Of a stretch of 11,845 nucleotides of DNA, positions 7,307 through 11,845 are shown one piece after another. The DNA is taken from the NCBI GenBank assembly GCA_902775075.1, contig CACYKX010000156.1, forward strand, positions 1 to 11,845. Direction: 5' to 3'. The notes under the pieces are model-generated. The model worked only from the letters and a program-made list of their open reading frames with translations. It was not told where the DNA came from and did not search any database. Within the stretch, counting starts at the first letter, position 1. Each line of letters starts with the position of its first letter. The position numbers and the translations under genes were made by a program. This stretch comes from an uncultured Prevotellaceae bacterium (GTDB lineage: Bacteria; Bacteroidota; Bacteroidia; Bacteroidales; Bacteroidaceae).

Positions 7307-7981
7307 ATGATAGTAACAGAATCTTGGATGGAAAAAGAATTCGTAAAGTTTAATTCCCTATATTTCCATGGGAGGTTACCAATGCCAATCTTCAAATTAT
7401 CGCATGCTCGTACCCAACTGGGTGCTCTTGCTTATAAGAATGAATGGCTTTGGGGACGTCGTATAAGGCGTTTTGATTATACGATTAAGTTGTCTACTTA
7501 CTATGATATGTCGGAACATCAGGCTCAGAGGATCTTAATTCATGAGATGATACATTATTATATCACCTATTTTAGAGTTAAAGATTCGGGACCGCATGGT
7601 GTCAAGTTTCAAAAGATGGCTTCTGAACTGAATGAAAAGTATGGTTGGGATATAAAGGCTATTGAGGACCTCAATGATGGTTGGAAGGTGTCGGAATATT
7701 ATAGGAAGAAGGAAGAACAGAAACCTCCTCGTCAATATTTGGTTCTTGCACTCAAGGTGAATAGTGGTGAATATTATTTTTGCAATATCAGTCCTAAGGC
7801 TTATGCCAAACTTGAAAAAGAATATCTGCATAGAAAAGAAATTCTACAATATGGTTGGTATACGACACAAGATAGTTATTTTAAGGGTATGCCTATTTGC
7901 AGGACTTTGAGAGGAAGAAAGGTTTCTGAAGAAATGTACAAGCGTATGACTAAGGAAATGACTGTTTATAAGAAGAAATAA
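7307..7981 (+). CDS. SprT-like zinc metalloprotease-fold protein
   Basis: 224-aa SprT-like domain protein, related to bacterial SprT and to the core of eukaryotic SPRTN, which degrades proteins crosslinked to DNA. Visible are FNSLYFHGRLPMP (15-27), the usual start of the domain; the zinc motif HEMIH (79-83, with catalytic Glu80); and GPHGVKFQKMASELN (95-109), where His97 is the probable third zinc ligand. The C-terminal part (about 143-215) is predicted mixed strand and helix. In canonical SprT proteins a zinc ribbon with two Cys pairs follows the protease domain; here only Cys159 and Cys198 remain, so that ribbon is absent or degenerate. It starts 63 bases after the helicase gene, with a terminator-like hairpin between. 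I see no clear -7 box; TATACCTTG at 7285-7293 is imperfect. It converges on alaS. Protease activity is inferred from the motif only. Confidence 0.85.
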   Translation: MIVTESWMEKEFVKFNSLYFHGRLPMPIFKLSHARTQLGALAYKNEWLWGRRIRRFDYTIKLSTYYDMSEHQAQRILIHEMIHYYITYFRVKDSGPHGVKFQKMASELNEKYGWDIKAIEDLNDGWKVSEYYRKKEEQKPPRQYLVLALKVNSGEYYFCNISPKAYAKLEKEYLHRKEILQYGWYTTQDSYFKGMPICRTLRGRKVSEEMYKRMTKEMTVYKKK

Positions 7982-7983
7982 AA

Positions 7984-8013
7984 AACCGGACCCCAATCAC
8001 TTGGAACCCGGTT
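7984..8013 (-). terminator. Intrinsic terminator for alaS
   Basis: Perfect 6-bp outer arms AACCGG (7984-7989) and CCGGTT (8008-8013) enclose an inner CCAA (7993-7996)/TTGG (8001-8004) stem. On the minus strand the hairpin is followed by a run of six T (complement of 7980-7985), fitting a terminator about 30 nt past the alaS stop. The T-run overlaps the stop codon of the convergent SprT-like gene. The plus-strand side lacks a T-run, so it is weaker as a terminator for that gene. Confidence 0.8.
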
Positions 8014-8043
8014 CGTTGATTTAGTGAATATATATATAACTGA

Positions 8044-10710
8044 TTATAATTCTGCTAATTCAATGACTTTATCAACAGCGGCATTCAAACCATCAGCATC
8101 TTTACCACCAGCTTGCGCATAGTGAGGCTGACCGCCACCACCACCTTTGATAAGTTTGGCTGCTTCGCGGATAATATTTCCGGCATTAAGTGCATGCTCC
8201 TTAACCATGTTGTCGCTGAACATGACACTCAACAAAGGTTTGTTGTTGTCGACAGAACCGATGACGCATACCAAATTCTCAGGAATTGCTTCGCGAACCT
8301 TGAATACCAAATCTTTGGCTGAGGCTGCATCGATAGGAAGTACGGCCTTGACAACCTTGATGCCATTTACGTTCTGTGCCTTCTCGATGAGTCCTGCCTT
8401 CAGTTGTTCAACCTTCTGAGCACGGAAAATCTCGATTTGCTTCTTCATATTATCGTTGTCCTCGATATACTTCTTGATGACAGACTCAAGATCTTTTGCA
8501 TTGTTGAACAGAGTCTTTATAGATACCAAGGTGTCTTGTACTGCATAAATGGCATCTTCGCATGCTTTACCGGTAAGAGCCTCGATACGACGAACTCCGG
8601 CTGCAACGCTACTCTCTGATATGATCTTGAAGAAACCGATGCGACCTGTGCTCTGGGCATGGATACCACCGCAGAACTCACAACTTGGGCCAAAGCGAAC
8701 AACACGTACCTTATCACCATATTTCTCTCCGAAAAGGGCGATGGCACCGAGCTCCTTAGCTTCTTCAAGCGGTGTGTCACGATGCTCGTCAAGAGGTAAA
8801 TCTTGTCGGATCATATCGTTGACGATGCGCTCTACCTGGCGGAGCTCTTCGTCGGTAACCTTCTGGAAGTGGGAGAAGTCGAAACGAAGGGTGTTTGCAT
8901 CAACGTATGAACCCTTCTGCTCTACATGATCACCAAGAACCTGCTTTAAAGCATAGTCGAGGAGGTGGGTTGCTGTGTGGTTAGCAGCAGAACCGTTACG
9001 TTTCTCGATATCTACACATGCCATGAACTCGGCACGAGGATCCTTTGGTAATTGTTTGATGATATGGATACTTTGATTGTTTTCGCGTTTGGTGTCGATA
9101 ACCTCAATGTTCTCATCATCGTTGACGAGTACACCGGTGTCACCAACCTGACCACCCATCTCTCCATAGAATGGGGTATGGTCGAGAACAACCTCGAAGA
9201 AAGTGTTCTTCTTCTGAGTTACCTTGCGATAGCGGAGAATATGACAACTGTATTCTGTATAATCATATCCCACGAACTCCTGTTCGCCCTCCTGGATAAC
9301 TTCCCAGTCACCATTCTCGACAGCAGCGGCGTTTCTGGCACGAGCCTTCTGCTTTGCCATCTCCTCGTTGAATCCATTCTCATCTACGGTGTAGCCATTC
9401 TCTGCACAGATCAACTCTGTCAGGTCGAGAGGAAAACCATAAGTATCGAAGAGGCGGAATGCAGAGACACCATCGAGTTGGGTCTTCTTGTGAGCCTTCA
9501 ATTCATCCAAGTCACCATTGAGGAGGTTGATACCCTTCTCCAAGGTGCGGAGGAAGCTATCTTCCTCTTCCTTCATTACGCGACCGATAAGTTCCTGTTG
9601 TGCATTAAGTTCAGGATAGGCAGCACCCATCTCCTTGACAAGGACAGGAAGAAGTTTATACATGAAAGCCTCTTTCTGGTCGAGGAATGTATAGTAGTAG
9701 CGTACAGCACGACGAAGAATACGACGGATGACATAACCTGCTTTCGCATTGCTTGGTAACTGACCATCAGCGATAGCAAAGGCTACTGCGCGGAGGTGGT
9801 CGGCAACAACACGGATGGCAATATCAATCTTCTGTTCTTCATTCTTACCCTCGCCATTCTTGCCTTCTGGGAAGGTATGACTGTATTTCTTTCCGGAAAG
9901 ACGTTCAATCTCAGTGATGATAGGAGTGAAGAGGTCGGTATCATAGTTGGAATTCTTGCCCTGCATCAAACGAACGAGGCGCTCGAATCCCATACCGGTA
10001 TCGATAACATGCATCTTGAGTGGTTCAAGAGTTCCGTCAGCTTTTCTGTTGAACTGCATGAACACGATGTTCCAAATCTCGATAACCTGTGGATGGTCCT
10101 TGTTGACAAGTTCTTCACCAGGAACTTTCGCCTTCTCCTCTTCAGGACGGAAGTCGATGTGGATTTCAGAGCATGGTCCACAAGGTCCCTGATCGCCCAT
10201 CTCCCAGAAGTTATCGTGCTTGTTTCCGTTTACGATATGGTTCTTAGGGAAATGCTTTTCCCAATATTTTGCAGCTTCGTCATCGCGGCCAAGATTCTCT
10301 TGAGCGTCACCCTCGAAGACTGTAACATATAAGTCCTTTGGATCAAGATGAAGGACATCAACCAAGAATTCATAAGCATAGTCAATGGCACCTTCCTTAA
10401 AGTAGTCGCCAAAACTCCAGTTGCCTAGCATCTCGAACATGGTGTGATGGCTCAAGGCAGAGTCACGACCTACTTCTTCCAAATCATTATGCTTTCCACT
10501 TACGCGTAAGCACTTCTGAGAATCGGTACGGCGACGAGGTTCTGGTTCCTTTGTACCGAGGATGATATCTTTCCACTGGTTCATACCAGCATTTGTAAAC
10601 ATCAGCGTAGGGTCGTCCTTAACAACGATAGGAGCAGACGGTACGATAACGTGTCCTTTTGACTCAAAGAATTTCAGATATGAGTCACGGATTTCATTAG
10701 CTGTCATCAT
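8044..10710 (-). CDS. alaS: Alanine--tRNA ligase (AlaRS)
   Basis: Class II aminoacyl-tRNA synthetase charging tRNA-Ala in the cytosol, with editing of mischarged Ser and Gly. The 888 aa are full length. Domains in order: catalytic core with TNAGMNQW (39-46), [21 protein letters not shown] (61-81) and MGFERL (240-245); tRNA recognition helices (about 250-460); editing domain with zinc ligands HTATH (578-582) and C-x3-H (Cys680, His684, in CEFCGGIH); then a coiled coil (about 735-780) and the C-Ala domain with a Gly-rich motif [14 protein letters not shown] (856-869). Two consecutive Met codons (10710 and 10707) could each serve as start. It is monocistronic, divergent from the merR-type gene, with a -7 box at 10753-10760 and a terminator after it. 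No T-box leader is seen in the short 5' region. Confidence 0.98.
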   Translation of the reverse strand: MMTANEIRDSYLKFFESKGHVIVPSAPIVVKDDPTLMFTNAGMNQWKDIILGTKEPEPRRRTDSQKCLRVSGKHNDLEEVGRDSALSHHTMFEMLGNWSFGDYFKEGAIDYAYEFLVDVLHLDPKDLYVTVFEGDAQENLGRDDEAAKYWEKHFPKNHIVNGNKHDNFWEMGDQGPCGPCSEIHIDFRPEEEKAKVPGEELVNKDHPQVIEIWNIVFMQFNRKADGTLEPLKMHVIDTGMGFERLVRLMQGKNSNYDTDLFTPIITEIERLSGKKYSHTFPEGKNGEGKNEEQKIDIAIRVVADHLRAVAFAIADGQLPSNAKAGYVIRRILRRAVRYYYTFLDQKEAFMYKLLPVLVKEMGAAYPELNAQQELIGRVMKEEEDSFLRTLEKGINLLNGDLDELKAHKKTQLDGVSAFRLFDTYGFPLDLTELICAENGYTVDENGFNEEMAKQKARARNAAAVENGDWEVIQEGEQEFVGYDYTEYSCHILRYRKVTQKKNTFFEVVLDHTPFYGEMGGQVGDTGVLVNDDENIEVIDTKRENNQSIHIIKQLPKDPRAEFMACVDIEKRNGSAANHTATHLLDYALKQVLGDHVEQKGSYVDANTLRFDFSHFQKVTDEELRQVERIVNDMIRQDLPLDEHRDTPLEEAKELGAIALFGEKYGDKVRVVRFGPSCEFCGGIHAQSTGRIGFFKIISESSVAAGVRRIEALTGKACEDAIYAVQDTLVSIKTLFNNAKDLESVIKKYIEDNDNMKKQIEIFRAQKVEQLKAGLIEKAQNVNGIKVVKAVLPIDAASAKDLVFKVREAIPENLVCVIGSVDNNKPLLSVMFSDNMVKEHALNAGNIIREAAKLIKGGGGGQPHYAQAGGKDADGLNAAVDKVIELAEL

Positions 10711-10752
10711 ATTATTTATGCTTTAATTTTATCTTTTCTAAAAAATCATGTG

Positions 10753-10760
10753 CAAAGATA
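10753..10760 (-). promoter_or_regulatory. Bacteroidetes -7 box (TATCTTTG) for alaS
   Basis: Reads TATCTTTG on the minus strand, an exact TAnnTTTG match, about 43 bases upstream of the alaS ATG, giving a leader of roughly 35 nt. No good -33 TTTG is seen at the usual distance. It forms one arm of a 10-bp inverted repeat with the merR box. Confidence 0.65.
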
Positions 10761-10782
10761 CGAAAAAGTTGATAGATTTTAT

Positions 10783-10790
10783 TATCTTTG
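10783..10790 (+). promoter_or_regulatory. Bacteroidetes -7 box (TATCTTTG) for the MerR-type gene
   Basis: Exact TAnnTTTG match 28 bases before the ATG at 10819, followed by CA as in the extended form TAnnTTTGCA seen elsewhere in this window. No clear -33 element. The surrounding TATCTTTGCA (10783-10792) is the exact reverse complement of TGCAAAGATA (10751-10760). Confidence 0.65.
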
Positions 10791-10818
10791 CATTTAAAAG
10801 ATATAAAAACGAAGAATT

Positions 10819-11166
10819 ATGCCGTTGAATCCGAACAAAAATGTGAAATTGTACTATTCTATCAAGGAGGTTGCCTCTATGGTTGGTGTAAATGAGTCTA
10901 CTCTGAGATTCTGGGAAAAGGAGTTCCCGCACCTTCGCCCTAAGGTTACGGCTAATAAGGTACGACAATATAACGATAAGGATATTGAGCAGGTTAAATT
11001 GATTTATAACTTGATCAAGGTTCGTGGATTCAAAATCGCTGCAGCTCGTAAGTATATCAATGAAAACCGTGCTGGTGCAGACAGAACTAGCGAGATATTG
11101 GAAACGTTGTTATCTGTCCGTGAGCAACTCAAGGATTTGAAAAAATCTTTGGACATGATCGTGTGA
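10819..11166 (+). CDS. MerR-family transcriptional regulator, minimal form
   Basis: 115-aa protein with a MerR-type winged helix-turn-helix: YYSIKEVASMVGVNESTLRFWEKEF (12-36) holds the two HTH helices; the wing is around LRPKVTANKVRQYNDKDIEQV (39-59). A third/fourth helix region includes LIKVRGFKIAAARKYI (65-80). The C-terminus (about 91-113, EILETLLSVREQLKDLKKSL) is a short coiled coil for dimerisation. There is no effector-binding domain and no metal-binding cysteine; in fact the protein has no Cys. It therefore probably acts as a constitutive or protein-responsive DNA binder. Targets are unknown; the divergent alaS promoter with its inverted repeat is a natural candidate. It converges on the RSH gene with 93 bases between. 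Its last codons contain a -33-like TTTG for a further promoter. Confidence 0.9.
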   Translation: MPLNPNKNVKLYYSIKEVASMVGVNESTLRFWEKEFPHLRPKVTANKVRQYNDKDIEQVKLIYNLIKVRGFKIAAARKYINENRAGADRTSEILETLLSVREQLKDLKKSLDMIV

Positions 11167-11180
11167 TCATATTATCTTTG
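11148..11180 (+). promoter_or_regulatory. Promoter TTTG-N21-TATCTTTG at the merR 3' end
   Basis: TTTG at 11148-11151 (inside the last codons of the MerR-type gene) is 21 bases from TATCTTTG at 11173-11180. This is the only spot I found in the window with both Bacteroidetes promoter boxes at near-standard spacing. A start near 11187 would transcribe the intergenic region and then run antisense to the end of the RSH gene. A small inverted repeat, ATGATC-GTGT-GATCAT (11155-11170), lies between the boxes and covers the merR stop codon. There is no downstream protein-coding gene on this strand. Confidence 0.5.
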
Positions 11181-11212
11181 CCTTGGAATTCCTATTGCCT
11201 TTCTGAGTTGGA

Positions 11213-11249
11213 ACGCAGTTAACTCGTAATTCCATACTGTTAACTGCGT
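11213..11249. repeat. 11-bp perfect inverted repeat (hairpin) between convergent merR and RSH genes
   Basis: Left arm ACGCAGTTAAC (11213-11223) and right arm GTTAACTGCGT (11239-11249) are exact reverse complements around a 15-base spacer. Each arm contains the palindrome GTTAAC. Neither strand has a T-run after the hairpin, so it is not a canonical intrinsic terminator, though its place between two convergent genes fits a bidirectional terminator or an RNA 3'-end structure. It could also be the structured part of a small RNA started at about 11187, a regulator binding site, or a copy of a dispersed repeat. Confidence 0.75.
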
Positions 11250-11259
11250 ATGTTCGTCA

Positions 11260-11844
11260 TTATTTGATTTGCTGTACTTCTTGTAATCCGTCAATACCTT
11301 TAAGGTTGTCTATGATAACCTTTACATCGTCGCGGTCATGGACTTTCAAGTCTATCTTTCCATCAAAGATACCTTCGTCACTATTAACGGTGATGCGGTG
11401 AATATCTACATTCAACTGTCCTGATATGACCTTGGATACATCCAACAGCATACCTTTTCTGTCGATACCCTGTAGTTCGATGGTGGCGTCGAAGAATAAT
11501 TGCTTGTGCATGTTCCACTTGGCATCGACAATTTTATTACCGAAACTGGATTTTAATTTCGTCGCTACCTTGCAGGCGCGCTTGTGTATCTCTATATGAT
11601 TCTGATTGTCGATATATCCTAGGATGTCATCACCTGGTATGGCATGGCAACATTCTGGGAAAATGAACTGATGGATGTTCTTCTCAGAGATGATGATAGG
11701 TTTCTTCTTATTAAAGTTTTTGTCGACAACAAAGTATTTCTGAGCATATTCGGTGACCTCTTCGCTTTCATTGTCGATAGTCTTTTTACCTAAGAAAGGC
11801 ACATAGCGTCTCCAGCCTTTGCCGGCATTATCCCGTTTGTTCTT
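11260..11844 (-). CDS. RelA/SpoT-type (p)ppGpp synthetase/hydrolase, C-terminal part only
   Basis: The C-terminal 194 residues of a long RSH stringent-response protein; the gene continues beyond the right edge and the frame is open to 11844. Counting from there, a Cys-rich conserved region has FPECCHAIPGDDILGYI (62-78, with the Cys65-Cys66 pair) and EIHKRAC (85-91). This is the zinc-finger/CC module of RSH regulatory halves that contacts the ribosome. An ACT domain follows (about 115-192), with ELQGIDRKGMLLDVSKVI (123-140) and DIHRITVNSDEGIFDGKIDL (147-166). The TGS, synthetase and hydrolase domains are outside the window, so RelA versus SpoT or a bifunctional Rel cannot be decided. The GTG at 11802 is an internal Val codon, not a start. 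It converges on the MerR-type gene. Confidence 0.93.
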   Translation of the reverse strand, partial: KNKRDNAGKGWRRYVPFLGKKTIDNESEEVTEYAQKYFVVDKNFNKKKPIIISEKNIHQFIFPECCHAIPGDDILGYIDNQNHIEIHKRACKVATKLKSSFGNKIVDAKWNMHKQLFFDATIELQGIDRKGMLLDVSKVISGQLNVDIHRITVNSDEGIFDGKIDLKVHDRDDVKVIIDNLKGIDGLQEVQQIK

Positions 11845-11845
11845 G

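Noticed and set aside
7775..7782. TATTTTTG promoter-like word inside the SprT-like gene
   Set aside because: Matches TAnnTTTG, but it is in AT-rich coding sequence with no gene start after it on this strand; a chance match.
8028..8038. Alternating AT run just past the alaS stop
   Set aside because: Short (11 bases) and in an AT-rich spacer next to the terminator; not a meaningful repeat.
9052..10332. Two plus-strand reading frames (9052-9759 and 9796-10332) opposite alaS
   Set aside because: They lie wholly within the antisense of a full-length, motif-complete alaS, lack recognisable domains and have no promoter or leader of their own.
11800..11802. GTG as a possible start of the minus-strand gene at the right edge
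   Set aside because: The frame is open to the window edge and the upstream residues read as part of the RSH protein, so this GTG is an internal valine.

Overview
The window looks like a chromosomal housekeeping segment from a member of the Bacteroidales, most likely Prevotella or a close relative. The clues are the Bacteroidetes-type promoter word TAnnTTTG at several gene starts, the lack of clear Shine-Dalgarno sequences (starts are preceded by A/T-rich leaders), a DUF3822 family gene, and protein sequences that read like Bacteroidales versions of their families. The species call is an inference from sequence style, not a database match. There is no sign of a prophage, insertion sequence, CRISPR array, tRNA or rRNA, and no gene-free stretch longer than about 110 bases.

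Layout. (1) Positions 2-3974, plus strand: a tight operon of dnaG (primase, 5' end outside the window), queD and queE (queuosine precursor synthesis, overlapping by 14 nt) and a cardiolipin synthase whose ATG overlaps the queE stop (TAATG). (2) Positions 4015-5767, minus strand: an operon of a small single-pass membrane protein of unknown function, a DUF3822 protein and rsmD (16S rRNA guanine methyltransferase, apparently short at its C-terminus). (3) Positions 5807-7243, plus: a compact RecD2-like superfamily 1 helicase, divergent from the previous operon and sharing a 16-bp palindromic promoter core with it. It is followed by an apparent intrinsic terminator and then, at 7307-7981, a SprT-like metalloprotease-fold protein. 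(4) Positions 8044-10710, minus: full-length alaS with a terminator hairpin just downstream. (5) Positions 10819-11166, plus: a minimal MerR-type regulator, divergent from alaS. (6) Positions 11260-11844, minus: the C-terminal end of a RelA/SpoT-type (p)ppGpp enzyme, cut by the window edge.

Themes are information processing (primase, helicase, AlaRS, rRNA and tRNA modification), stress signalling (RSH) and membrane lipid synthesis. I found no convincing new defence or mobile system. The spots most worth a second look are: a well-formed promoter at the 3' end of the merR gene that reads into a 93-nt intergenic region with an 11-bp perfect hairpin (candidate small RNA); the symmetric divergent promoter at 5783-5798; the short RsmD; the pilin-like/DUF3822 gene pair; and the SprT-like protein with a C-terminal domain lacking zinc-ribbon cysteines.
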